Source: Fen-1258 sp964449775
Lineage (GTDB): Bacteria; Bacteroidota; Ignavibacteria; Ignavibacteriales; Melioribacteraceae
DNA length: 64,000 nucleotides
Assembly: GCA_964449775.1 (NCBI GenBank)
Contig: CAYVBQ010000001.1
Span: forward strand, 182,573 to 246,572
Reading direction: 5' to 3'
Shown one piece after another: positions 18,217 through 26,775 of this stretch (the stretch's first letter is position 1; each line of letters opens with the position of its first letter). The notes under the pieces are model-generated. The model had not been told where the DNA came from, did not search any database, and was given only the letters and a program-made list of their open reading frames with translations. The position numbers and the translations under genes are program-made.

Positions 18217-19481
18217 CTCTTGTAAAAAAAACAATCATGAAACAGCTGCTAATATTTGCATTTGCTCTTGTCTCTTTCCAAAATTCATTCGGTCAAGGAA
18301 CTTCAACAGGATTAATTCCTCTTTGCGATTTGAAAACCGGATATTATAAAAATTATCAGGGCGGTTTGTATCCCAGCGGATTTAATCAAAGACCGGTCAA
18401 TCATGATGCAATAGGCATCTCATTATCTAAACAAATTCTGCCTCTTGATTATCAAGGAAATTTTAATGAGCAAAATGGTAAATATGTTTTTCTCTCGATA
18501 GGGATGTCAAATACAACTCAAGAGTTTTCTACTTTCAAACCGATGGCGGATGCAGATATTTCTAAAAATCCAAAATTGGTTATTGTAGACGGCGCACAGG
18601 GAGGGCAGACCGCATCTATTATTTCAAATCCTAATGCTGCATTCTGGACTACTATAGAACAAAGGCTTCAATCAGCCGGAGTGAGTTCAAAACAAGTTCA
18701 GGTGTGTTGGGTTAAAGAAGCCAACGCAAATCCAACTCAGGCATTTCCGGTTCATGCCAATACTCTTACAAACGAATTAACAACAATTGCTACCATACTA
18801 AAACAAAAATACCCGAATTGTAAAATTGCTTATCTCTCTAGCCGGACATACGGCGGATATGCAACCACAAGTTTAAATCCCGAACCGTACGCCTACGAAT
18901 CCGGCTTTTCCGTCAAGTGGTTAATTGAAAAACAGATTAACGGCGATCCAAATTTGATTTGTACCGGTGAAAATGCAAAAGCTCCGTGGCTGGCATGGGG
19001 ACCCTATTTATGGGCTGATGGATTGAACCCAAGGAGTGACGGGTTGATTTGGAGTATTGATGATTTTGTTGAAAGTGATAGGACACATCCCTCAACCACG
19101 AGTGGAAGAAAAAAAGTTGCCAATTTACTTTTGAATTTTGTTAAAACTGATCTGACCGCGCGGAACTGGTTTTTGAAAAGCGAGTTGACAAATATTGATT
19201 CCGGAGGAAATTTACCAGATAGCTTCCGACTATTCGATAATTATCCCAATCCTTTTAATCCGGAAACCAATATTCAATATCAACTTCCTTCTCCATGCTA
19301 TGTATCATTGAAAGTCTATGATCTTCTGGGAAGAGAGATTGAAATACTCATTGATTCATATCAATCAGCCGGAAAATATTTAACAAATTTTAACGGTAGT
19401 AAATTGTCGAGCGGTACTTATTTTTATAAACTCAAAGCCGGTAATTATGCCGAAACTAAAAAAATGATTCTAATCAAATAA
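18213..19481 (+). CDS. SGNH-hydrolase-like secreted protein with T9SS sorting domain
   Basis: A signal peptide (either from 18213 or from the ATG at 18237) leads to a domain of about 300 residues. It has a block-I-like FLSIGMSN, DGAQGGQT, and a late DRTHPS resembling the catalytic DxxH block V of SGNH esterases. The last ~85 residues (DNYPNPFNPETNIQYQLP ... KKMILIK) are a type-A C-terminal sorting domain for the type IX secretion system. The protein is therefore expected on the cell surface or outside. Substrate unknown; a carbohydrate or lipid ester is plausible. Confidence 0.8.
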   Translation: MTLVKKTIMKQLLIFAFALVSFQNSFGQGTSTGLIPLCDLKTGYYKNYQGGLYPSGFNQRPVNHDAIGISLSKQILPLDYQGNFNEQNGKYVFLSIGMSNTTQEFSTFKPMADADISKNPKLVIVDGAQGGQTASIISNPNAAFWTTIEQRLQSAGVSSKQVQVCWVKEANANPTQAFPVHANTLTNELTTIATILKQKYPNCKIAYLSSRTYGGYATTSLNPEPYAYESGFSVKWLIEKQINGDPNLICTGENAKAPWLAWGPYLWADGLNPRSDGLIWSIDDFVESDRTHPSTTSGRKKVANLLLNFVKTDLTARNWFLKSELTNIDSGGNLPDSFRLFDNYPNPFNPETNIQYQLPSPCYVSLKVYDLLGREIEILIDSYQSAGKYLTNFNGSKLSSGTYFYKLKAGNYAETKKMILIK

Positions 19482-19493
19482 AGAGAGACTAAT

Positions 19494-19862
19494 ATGAAAG
19501 CAAAATTAATTTTCACAATCGCCGTAATATTCATTTTAGCTATGACTGTTAACTCCTACGCTCAAATGGGAGGAAATCCTCAAGACCGCCTCAAAAAAAC
19601 TCTAGAAGATTATAAAACCAAATTGAATTTAACCGATGTCCAATTTGGGAAAATTGATACAATCCTGACTGATCAGATGAACGAACAAACAAAGTTAAGA
19701 GAAAGTGCAGGCGATGATAGACAAGCGATGATGAGTGCTTTTATGGAGTTAAGAGAAAAAACTGACAAAAAAATTGAAGCCTTGTTAACCGATGAACAAA
19801 TGGTTGAATGGAAAAAAATCCAAGAAGAACGCTCACAAAGACAAAGACCGCAAGGACAATAA
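19494..19862 (+). CDS. periplasmic Spy/CpxP-like (LTXXQ) small protein
   Basis: A 122-residue protein with a signal peptide cleaved near SYAQ, followed by a highly charged helical domain. Two LTxxQ-like motifs are visible: LNLTDVQ near residue 44 and LTDEQMVEW near residue 102, as in the Spy/CpxP periplasmic chaperone family. GAGAGAC precedes the start. It follows the T9SS protein by 12 bases, so the two are likely cotranscribed; a role in keeping secreted proteins soluble is inference. Confidence 0.75.
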   Translation: MKAKLIFTIAVIFILAMTVNSYAQMGGNPQDRLKKTLEDYKTKLNLTDVQFGKIDTILTDQMNEQTKLRESAGDDRQAMMSAFMELREKTDKKIEALLTDEQMVEWKKIQEERSQRQRPQGQ

Positions 19863-19890
19863 TTAAATAATTGATAAAAGATACTTGATG

Positions 19891-19917
19891 CTGGATACTT
19901 GAAAACCAAGTATCCAG
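19891..19917. terminator. bidirectional hairpin between the Spy-like gene and btuB-like gene
   Basis: A perfect 11-bp stem CTGGATACTTG/CAAGTATCCAG with an AAAAC loop lies between convergent genes. It lacks a strong T-tract, so it may be a palindromic repeat rather than a classic terminator. Confidence 0.5.
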
Positions 19918-19950
19918 TACCGCGTATTTAGTAGTTAGACAAACAATGTA

Positions 19951-21879
19951 TTAGAAACTGAGATTCATTCCCACATAAAAACTTCTTCCAAGCGTTCCGT
20001 AATAAAGCACTTCTTCATACTGCTTATCAAATAAATTCTCGACTCGAGCCGTGAGTTCGAGATAATTAAATATTTTATAGCTGGCGGCAAGATTAAGCAG
20101 TGTATAATCGGGAATTGTTACACGCGCTGATGGATATATCGAAAAATCTTTATCATCACGCTCACCGACGTAACGCAATTGCAGATTGAAATTTGCTTTT
20201 TCATTCATGCGGTAATTAGCTACAATAATTATCTGATCTTTAGGCCGTCTCAATAATGGTTTATCGAAATCCGGACTCAATTTGTATTCATCTTTAGTTC
20301 GGGTATAAGTATAACTTGCGTTCAATGAAAAGCGTTGGATAAAAATAGCAGATGCGGAGAATTCAAAACCGTTTGATGAAGCTTCAGCAATATTTATAGT
20401 TCGGAAATTTGAATCGAAACCAAACATGTTCTCTAATTTCAGATCGAAGTATGTGATACTAAAATTATATTTTCCATCTTTAAAATTTTGATCAATTCCG
20501 ATATCCCAACCTTTGCTCTTTTCGGGTTGTAGATCCGGATTACCGAACATCGGATCAAATAGATAAAACAAAGATGGTGCTTTGAATCCTGAACCGTATG
20601 ACATTTTTAATTTTGTTCCCGTTGTGCTGAAAAAATAAGCCGGCGCTATTCTGAAAGTTGTAACTCCCCCAAATTTTTGGTTGTTATCATAACGCACTCC
20701 TACTGAAGTAAAAAACGAATTAGCTACATTGATCTGATCTTGCAAATAAAATCCTGTTGTTCTGATTGACTGCTCGGGAAAGACGCTATCGAACGGACCC
20801 CATTCGCTGGTGGAGTAGTAACTAGTTCTTGCTGTTTCAGTCTCCGATTCAATGCCAAAGGTGATTAGATTGTTTTCAACTAAGTGTAGATTATTCTGCC
20901 AGTTGAATTTTACTCTTTGCGCCTTATTGTAGCTATCGGAGGAAAGATTCGGATGAGAGGGATCGGTTAAATCAAGAGAATGACTGAATCGTTTTATTAA
21001 CGAAGCACTAAATTGTTGCCGCCACATATTACCGACAAATGCTGTTTTGATCCCGGCCTTAAAAAGATGTTCTTCAATATTGTACGTATAGTTTGGATCA
21101 TCTCCATATTTTTCACTTTGATCCAGTGAGGTTTCTGCTTGAGAAAATTTATATACAAAATCGAGTTTTGTTTTAGGAGAAAGATCCAATCCGAAACGGG
21201 AAGTGAAAGAATTATTTTTATTACCATCTTTTTCTTGGTTACCAAATTTGAAATCACTCGCGGAAATTCCGTCAGTCCCGCTTTTTGAAGCAATGATTGC
21301 ATAGCGTAAAATTCCGGTGCTACCGAGAGCTGAGATATTCCCGCGATAATAACCGTTTGTACCACCTTCACTCGCAAATGAATATTCCGGTGTGTTCGAA
21401 CCGTGTTTGGTTATAATGTTTATAATTCCTGCTAACGCATCTGAGCCATAGAGTGTGCTCTGCGGTCCACGTACGATTTCAATTCTATCCACATCGTTCG
21501 TATTCATAGATGAAAAATCAAACGCATTGTTGGGAGAAGATGCATCATTCATTGTAACGCCGTCAACAATTACAAGTGTATGATTTGAATTTGCGCCACG
21601 CATAAAAACATTTGCAAGTTTTCCCGGTCCGCCTTGTTCTATAATAGAAAGTCCCGGTTCTTCACGTAAAACATCTACAACAGTTTTAAGTTGTCTCTCG
21701 GAAATTTCTTTTGAAGTGATTACTGAAACTGAGCTTCCGATAGCATAGTAGGGAGTTTCAGTTTTTGTTGCCGTGACGACAATTTCATTAAAAGTGGCCT
21801 TTACAGAATCTGTTTGTTGGGCACTAATAGAAAGTTGAATCAGCAGAAAGATTGTTAGAAATGAATACAGATATTTCAT
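19951..21879 (-). CDS. btuB: TonB-dependent outer-membrane receptor, BtuB-like (cobalamin)
   Basis: A 642-residue outer-membrane gated channel. After a signal peptide, the TonB-box/plug region (EIVVTATK, then VVDVLREEPGLSI, MRGANSNHTLVIVDGV, VDRIEIVRGPQSTLYGSDALAGIINI) spans residues about 28-160, and a 22-strand barrel ends in the terminal Phe of MNLSF. The family transports cobalamin or iron complexes. The cobalamin riboswitch directly upstream on the same strand makes cobalamin or a cobinamide the likely ligand. The ATPase and binding protein are not adjacent; a BtuC/FecCD-type permease is 8 kb away. Confidence 0.92.
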   Translation of the reverse strand: MKYLYSFLTIFLLIQLSISAQQTDSVKATFNEIVVTATKTETPYYAIGSSVSVITSKEISERQLKTVVDVLREEPGLSIIEQGGPGKLANVFMRGANSNHTLVIVDGVTMNDASSPNNAFDFSSMNTNDVDRIEIVRGPQSTLYGSDALAGIINIITKHGSNTPEYSFASEGGTNGYYRGNISALGSTGILRYAIIASKSGTDGISASDFKFGNQEKDGNKNNSFTSRFGLDLSPKTKLDFVYKFSQAETSLDQSEKYGDDPNYTYNIEEHLFKAGIKTAFVGNMWRQQFSASLIKRFSHSLDLTDPSHPNLSSDSYNKAQRVKFNWQNNLHLVENNLITFGIESETETARTSYYSTSEWGPFDSVFPEQSIRTTGFYLQDQINVANSFFTSVGVRYDNNQKFGGVTTFRIAPAYFFSTTGTKLKMSYGSGFKAPSLFYLFDPMFGNPDLQPEKSKGWDIGIDQNFKDGKYNFSITYFDLKLENMFGFDSNFRTINIAEASSNGFEFSASAIFIQRFSLNASYTYTRTKDEYKLSPDFDKPLLRRPKDQIIIVANYRMNEKANFNLQLRYVGERDDKDFSIYPSARVTIPDYTLLNLAASYKIFNYLELTARVENLFDKQYEEVLYYGTLGRSFYVGMNLSF

Positions 21880-22002
21880 TGAAGTTACTCCTTTTATTAG
21901 AAGATGTAACTTCGCGTGATGTTAAGATTGATTCGATTTGTTGGAATAAAAAATCATGAATCAAAACCTCTACCCGCGAAGGTTTATAAATTAGTGATAT
22001 CT

Positions 22003-22245
22003 GCGGCAGGTCTCCTGGCTTGAGACATCGTTTAACGCCTTCCCGGTTTGAATGCAGAGTGATGAGTGTAGAATGTAGAATTAAGTTCCAGATAATTCAT
22101 TCTACGTTCTACATTCTTCACTCATCACTCGAAGTACCAGTGGCATTATGTCAAACGATTTTTTGTGTCTCCTACAGTTGCGGGGCAGCACCGGATTTAC
22201 ACCGGTTTCCCTATTGAGTTCAAAACGAACACCGCAAAATGTTTA
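22003..22245 (-). ncRNA. cobalamin riboswitch with an extended palindromic arm
   Basis: Reading the minus strand, the conserved aptamer elements appear in order: GGGAAACCGGTGTAAATCCGG, then GCTGCCCCGCAACTGT (the B12-box region), TGCCACTGG, CGGGAAGGCG, and AGCCAGGAGACCTGCC at the 3' side. This is the classic adenosylcobalamin aptamer. It sits 124 bases before the btuB-like start and should repress it when cobalamin is plentiful. A possible expression-platform stem (AAACCT/AGGTTT, about 21964-21986) follows. Between TGCCACTGG and CGGGAAGG a 74-base hairpin (22057-22130) is inserted in a peripheral arm. Confidence 0.93.
22057..22130. repeat. long palindromic hairpin inside the riboswitch arm
   Basis: GAGTGATGAGTG at 22057 pairs with CACTCATCACTC ending at 22130, and the stem continues with GTAGAATGTAGAA on one side and TTCTACGTTCTACATTC on the other. 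The arm is of near-perfect symmetry. It lies in a peripheral region of the aptamer where length varies, so the conserved core is untouched. It resembles the palindromic intergenic repeats seen elsewhere in the window. Confidence 0.75.
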
Positions 22246-22349
22246 AGAACTTCGGGGGCAAGATAGGAAAGCAATCCTCTGATTGCAACAAAATCTTTTC
22301 GCATTTTGAAAGAGTAATTTTTAACTTGAGTTAGGAAAAGGATCGGCTT

Positions 22350-22592
22350 ATGCAAGCGTATAAAATCACCAAGAAAGTTAGAAGTAAAAGACTTATTTTG
22401 GATTTACCTCCTAACTTGCAATCCCAAGAACTCGAGATAACAATTCGACCTGTTAAAAACGGTAAGAAGAAAAATGGAAATGGTAAAGTAAAACCTTTAT
22501 CTAGTTACATGGGAATTTTGAAAAAGCGTCCCATAAGTCAGGTCGATAAGGAAATTGAACAGTTAAGGAAAGAATGGGAGAGAGATTTTTAA
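22350..22592 (+). CDS. VapB-like antitoxin
   Basis: An 80-residue basic protein with a short N-terminal beta-strand region (YKITKKVRSKRLILDLPP) and an acidic-basic helical tail (QVDKEIEQLRKEWERDF). This is the layout of VapB antitoxins: a DNA-binding head and a toxin-wrapping tail. AAAGGAT precedes the start. Its 3' end overlaps the PIN-domain toxin gene by 19 bases, which is typical of vapBC. It is divergent from the btuB-like gene. Confidence 0.75.
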   Translation: MQAYKITKKVRSKRLILDLPPNLQSQELEITIRPVKNGKKKNGNGKVKPLSSYMGILKKRPISQVDKEIEQLRKEWERDF

Positions 22593-22981
22593 TTGACACA
22601 AATGTTGTCATTTATACTCTTGAAGGTTCGCTGCCATTCGCTCAGAAACCTATTATCGCAAGTATCATTGATGACGAACTGAATATTTCGATAATCACAA
22701 AAATTGAATTGCTTAGTCGTCAACTGAATGAAAAAGATGAAAAAATAATAAGAGAATTTATTGACCGGGCAAATATTTACCCATTAGAGAATAAAATTGC
22801 TGAAACCGCGTCTCGTATTAGAAAAAGTTATAATCTTAAAATCCCCGATGCTGTCATCTCTGCAACTGCCTTAGAAAATGATTTTGTGTTAGTTACTCGC
22901 AACGCTAAAGACTTCAGTAGAGTGAAAGAGCTGAAAATCTATAATCCTTTCGAGACAAAGAACCGATCAATTCTTTTTTGA
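22574..22981 (+). CDS. PIN-domain ribonuclease toxin, VapC-like
   Basis: A 135-residue PIN-domain protein with the acidic catalytic set: LIDTNVV (Asp8), KIELLS (Glu), IPDAVISATAL (Asp) and TRNAKDF (Asp). VapC toxins cleave tRNA or rRNA when freed from VapB. It overlaps the antitoxin gene by 19 bases, and antitoxin-first order is standard. Confidence 0.88.
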   Translation: MGERFLIDTNVVIYTLEGSLPFAQKPIIASIIDDELNISIITKIELLSRQLNEKDEKIIREFIDRANIYPLENKIAETASRIRKSYNLKIPDAVISATALENDFVLVTRNAKDFSRVKELKIYNPFETKNRSILF

Positions 22982-23138
22982 AATAATTCATTAATAGCTT
23001 TATCTTGAAGTGGAAATTAAAATTATTGTTCAGCACTGTGGTCAAAAGAAATCATATCCCAAAAGAATTTCTAAAAAATTCATTTCAACAAATCATATCT
23101 GTTTTTAATGTAAACCATCTTAAAAGAGGAGAAAATTA

Positions 23139-23795
23139 ATGAGCTGGGTCTGGAATAGCTTGAATTCATCCATTGGTAAGAAGTTGGTGATGGCAATTAC
23201 CGGTGTGGCTCTTATGCTTTTTTTAATCGTTCATCTTGCCGGAAACATGAGTCTCTACGGCGGCAAGGACGCGTTCAATAATTATGTGGGATTGCTCGAA
23301 CATATCAAACCGTTTATTCGGGTGACCGAAGTGATTCTCGCTTCAGTTTTTGTCCTTCACATTTTTAACGGAACATGTCTATGGATTGAAAATAAGCAGG
23401 CAAGACCGCAAGGGTATTCCGTCAATGGATCCCGAAAGAACACAACTGTTTTTTCACGCACTGCTTTCATCTCTGGAAGCATAGTTTTTATCTTTTTGGT
23501 AATTCATCTGCAAACAATATGGTATAAGTTCAATTTCTCCGGCAGCGAGCTGGATCTTTATACTCTTACAACCGAATGGCTGCAAGTCTGGTGGTATGCC
23601 GCTCTCTATTTCATTGCGGTATTGCTCTTAGGTTTTCATCTCAACCATGGTTTTCAAAGTGCGTTTCAGACATTTGGATGGAATCACAAAAAATATTTCC
23701 CACTCATTGAAAAACTTGGAACATTCTACGCAATAATTATGACTATCGGTTTCGGATCAATTCCGGTTTACTTTTTTTTCTTTGGAGGTAAGTGA
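23139..23795 (+). CDS. sdhC: succinate dehydrogenase / fumarate reductase cytochrome b558 subunit
   Basis: A 218-residue diheme membrane anchor of the b558 type (a single large subunit rather than SdhC plus SdhD). It has five hydrophobic segments and candidate heme histidines in IVHLAGNMS, VLHIFNG, IHLQTIW and FHLNHGFQSAF. The N-terminal IGKKLVMAITGVAL is family-typical. GAGGAG lies before the ATG. It overlaps sdhA by one base. The complex links succinate oxidation to menaquinone at the inner membrane. Confidence 0.94.
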   Translation: MSWVWNSLNSSIGKKLVMAITGVALMLFLIVHLAGNMSLYGGKDAFNNYVGLLEHIKPFIRVTEVILASVFVLHIFNGTCLWIENKQARPQGYSVNGSRKNTTVFSRTAFISGSIVFIFLVIHLQTIWYKFNFSGSELDLYTLTTEWLQVWWYAALYFIAVLLLGFHLNHGFQSAFQTFGWNHKKYFPLIEKLGTFYAIIMTIGFGSIPVYFFFFGGK

Positions 23796-25705
23796 TGACA
23801 AAATTAGATTCGAAAGTGCCTGCCGGCAAATTAGAAGAAAAGTGGACGAACCACAAATTTAACATGAAACTTGTCAACCCGGCTAATAAACGTAAGTACG
23901 ATATAATTGTAGTTGGAACAGGATTAGCCGGCGCATCTGCCGCAGCATCTTTGGGTGAACTTGGATACAATGTTAAAGCTTTCACATTTCATGACAGCGC
24001 ACGACGCGCTCACAGTATTTCAGCTCAAGGCGGTATTAACGCTGCAAAAAATTATCAGAACGATGGGGATTCTGTTTACAGATTATTCTATGATACTGTA
24101 AAAGGCGGCGACTTCCGCTCTCGTGAAGCAAACGTTTATCGTCTTGCCGAAGTAAGTAATAATATTATAGATCAATGCGTTGGTCAGGGCGTTCCGTTTG
24201 CCCGCGAATACGGCGGCTTACTGGATAACCGCTCATTCGGCGGTGCGCTTGTATCAAGAACTTTTTATGCAAGAGGACAAACCGGACAGCAGCTTTTGCT
24301 CGGCGCTTACACGGCAATGAATCGACAGATCAAAGAAGGCAATGTTAAACTTTACACGCGTCGGGAGATGCTTGATCTTGTTGTTGTTGACGGAGCTGCG
24401 AAAGGAATTGTTGTCCGTAATATGTTAACCGGAGAAATTGAAAAATATTCCGCTCATGCCGTTATTCTTGCAACAGGCGGTTATGCTAATGTTTATTTCC
24501 TTTCAACAAGTGCGATGAATTGCAACGCTACCGCTATCTGGCGCGCTCACAAAAAAGGAGCTCCGTTTGCAAATCCATGTTATACACAAATTCATCCAAC
24601 TTGCTTACCGCTTCACGGAGATAATCAGTCGAAGTTAACTTTGATGAGCGAAAGCTTGCGGAACGATGGACGCATTTGGGTTTCAAAACTTAAAAAAGAT
24701 ATGCGCAAACCGAATGATATTCCCGAAGAAGAACGCGATTATTATCTTGAAAGAAAATATCCTACGTACGGCAATCTTAGTCCGCGCGATATTTCATCAC
24801 GTGCGGCTAAGGAAGCGATTGATGATGGACGCGGCGCACAAGGGCAGGATGCCGTTTATCTTGATTTCAAGGATGCTATTGATCGTCTTGGCAAGAAAGT
24901 AATTGAAGAACGTTACGGTAACTTGTTTGAGATTTACGAAACGATCACGGGTGATAATCCTTATGAATCACCTATGAAAATTTATCCTGCGCCGCATTAT
25001 ACAATGGGCGGGCTGTGGGTTGATTATAATTTGATGAGCACAGTACAAGGTTTGTTTGTTGCCGGAGAAGCCAACTTCTCAGATCACGGCGCAAACCGTC
25101 TTGGTGCCAGTGCGCTCATGCAAGGTCTGGCTGATGGTTATTTTGTTATTCCTTATACCGTCGGAAATTATCTCGCCGGAGATAAACCAACATTATTAAA
25201 AACAGATCATCCCGAATTCGACAAAGTGAAAAAAGATATTGAAGAGATGACTGCAAAACTTCTTTCTATTAAAGGCAAGAGAACTGTTGATGATATTCAT
25301 AAGCAGCTTGGAAGAATAATGTGGGACAAGGTTGGAATGGGACGTAACGAGAAAGGATTGAAAGAAGCGATTGAAGAGATTCGTCAACTGCGTGCTGAAT
25401 TCTGGAAAGATGTAAATGTTGTTGGTGATTCCAATGATGTTAATCAATGTCTTGAACGTGCGGGACGCCTTGCAGATTATCTTGAACTCGGTGAGTTAAT
25501 GGCTCTCGATGCATTAGATCGCAACGAATCTTGCGGCGGACATTTTAGAGAGGAATATCAGACTCCGGAAGGTGAGGCTTTGAGAAACGATGAAGAATAC
25601 GCTTACGTTTCCACATGGGTATTCGAAGAAGCAGGCAAATGGAATCTTAACAAAGAACAACTCGAATTCGAAAGTGTGAAATTAGCGACAAGGAGTTATA
25701 AGTAA
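23795..25705 (+). CDS. sdhA: succinate dehydrogenase / fumarate reductase flavoprotein subunit
   Basis: A 636-residue FAD subunit with GTGLAGASAAASLGELGY for FAD binding near residue 41, the covalent-FAD His in RRAHSISAQGG, the substrate loops HPTCLP and SRA, and a C-terminal GHFREEYQT. The ATG at 23795 overlaps the sdhC stop (TGATG) with GGAGGT 7 bases upstream; the frame can begin one codon earlier with GTG. It is the middle gene of sdhCAB. The b558-type order C-A-B matches Bacteroidota and Epsilonproteobacteria. Confidence 0.95.
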   Translation: MTKLDSKVPAGKLEEKWTNHKFNMKLVNPANKRKYDIIVVGTGLAGASAAASLGELGYNVKAFTFHDSARRAHSISAQGGINAAKNYQNDGDSVYRLFYDTVKGGDFRSREANVYRLAEVSNNIIDQCVGQGVPFAREYGGLLDNRSFGGALVSRTFYARGQTGQQLLLGAYTAMNRQIKEGNVKLYTRREMLDLVVVDGAAKGIVVRNMLTGEIEKYSAHAVILATGGYANVYFLSTSAMNCNATAIWRAHKKGAPFANPCYTQIHPTCLPLHGDNQSKLTLMSESLRNDGRIWVSKLKKDMRKPNDIPEEERDYYLERKYPTYGNLSPRDISSRAAKEAIDDGRGAQGQDAVYLDFKDAIDRLGKKVIEERYGNLFEIYETITGDNPYESPMKIYPAPHYTMGGLWVDYNLMSTVQGLFVAGEANFSDHGANRLGASALMQGLADGYFVIPYTVGNYLAGDKPTLLKTDHPEFDKVKKDIEEMTAKLLSIKGKRTVDDIHKQLGRIMWDKVGMGRNEKGLKEAIEEIRQLRAEFWKDVNVVGDSNDVNQCLERAGRLADYLELGELMALDALDRNESCGGHFREEYQTPEGEALRNDEEYAYVSTWVFEEAGKWNLNKEQLEFESVKLATRSYK

Positions 25706-25766
25706 GAATTGAGAATAAATTGATTGATAATTTCAAAAAAGTTTATGAATAAAAAGGTATAATAAA

Positions 25767-26537
25767 ATGATCCCAAAGAAAATAAACTTAACTCTTAAAG
25801 TCTGGCGTCAACACGATGCAAAGTCACCCGGAAAATTTGCCGAGTATAAAGTTTCGGTGTCTCCGGATTCATCTTTTCTTGAGATGCTCGACGATATTAA
25901 CAACGAACTCGAAACCAAGAGTCTTGAACCCATTACTTTCGAGAGCGATTGCCGTGAAGGGATTTGCGGAACTTGCGGACTGGTAATCAATGGTCAACCT
26001 CACGGACCGATTCCAAGAATAGCAACTTGTCAGTTGCATATGAGGAATTTCAAAGAAGGCGATACAATTTATATTGAGCCATTCCGCGCTAAAGCGTTTC
26101 CAATCATTAAGGATTTGATGGTAGACCGTTCTGCGATGGATAGAATAATGGAAGCCGGCGGATTCATTTCGGTTAACACGTTAAGTGTTCCCGATGGCAA
26201 TGCGATTCCGATTCCTAAAGAGATTGCTTCAGAGGCAATGGATGCTGCACAGTGCATTGGCTGCGGAGCTTGTGTTGCAGCTTGTAAAAATGCATCTGCA
26301 ATGTTATTTGTTGGCGCAAAGGTTTCTCAATTTGCTCTTTTGCCGCAAGGACAGCCTGAGCGTTATCAGCGTGTAGAATCAATGGTGAAAGTGATGGATG
26401 AATACGGATTCGGAAGCTGTTCCAACACATACGCTTGCGAAGCAGAATGCCCTAAAGGTATTTCTATCAAACACATTGCAAGAATGAACCGTGATTATTT
26501 TATGGCAAAAGTTAAGTCGCCAAATGTAGAAGTGTAG
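25767..26537 (+). CDS. sdhB: succinate dehydrogenase / fumarate reductase iron-sulfur subunit
   Basis: A 256-residue three-cluster iron-sulfur protein. The 2Fe-2S cysteines lie in CREGICGTCG and the later CQLH. The 4Fe-4S and 3Fe-4S ligands lie in CIGCGACVAACKN and CSNTYACEAECPKG. It passes electrons from SdhA to the cytochrome subunit. It starts 61 bases after sdhA and closes the operon, which ends at a hairpin near 26691. Confidence 0.95.
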   Translation: MIPKKINLTLKVWRQHDAKSPGKFAEYKVSVSPDSSFLEMLDDINNELETKSLEPITFESDCREGICGTCGLVINGQPHGPIPRIATCQLHMRNFKEGDTIYIEPFRAKAFPIIKDLMVDRSAMDRIMEAGGFISVNTLSVPDGNAIPIPKEIASEAMDAAQCIGCGACVAACKNASAMLFVGAKVSQFALLPQGQPERYQRVESMVKVMDEYGFGSCSNTYACEAECPKGISIKHIARMNRDYFMAKVKSPNVEV

Positions 26538-26574
26538 AGTACTTGAAAACCTTGAAGGTATTATTGACACTATT

Positions 26575-26656
26575 GTCTTTGCGAGGGAGGTACGACCGAA
26601 GCAAACTTAATATTTTCGCACGGTATAAAAGATTGCTTCACTTCGTTCGCAATGAC
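26575..26656. repeat. intergenic inverted-repeat element (GTCWTTGCGA ends)
   Basis: GTCTTTGCGA at 26575 and TCGCAATGAC ending at 26656 are inverted copies with one mismatch. They enclose GACCGAAGCAA and TTGCTTCACTTCG, which also partly pair. This has the form of a short, non-coding dispersed palindromic repeat. Only one copy of this type lies in the window. Confidence 0.55.
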
Positions 26657-26690
26657 GAGACTATTTTTAGAACTGTCTCTATGTAATTGG

Positions 26691-26720
26691 ATCCCGGCTA
26701 ATTAAGTCGGGATTTTTTTA
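26691..26720 (+). terminator. terminator of the sdhCAB operon
   Basis: ATCCCGGCT and AAGTCGGGAT pair, with one G-T pair, around AATT. They are followed by TTTTTTT. Confidence 0.75.
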
Positions 26721-26775
26721 GCGCTTTTTGGTATTATTGTTTTGGTATCCACATAATAGATGCAGTTCAAGGCTC

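Noticed and set aside
22020..22217. Plus-strand open frame of 65 residues
   Set aside because: It lies entirely within the cobalamin riboswitch and its palindromic arm, on the opposite strand.
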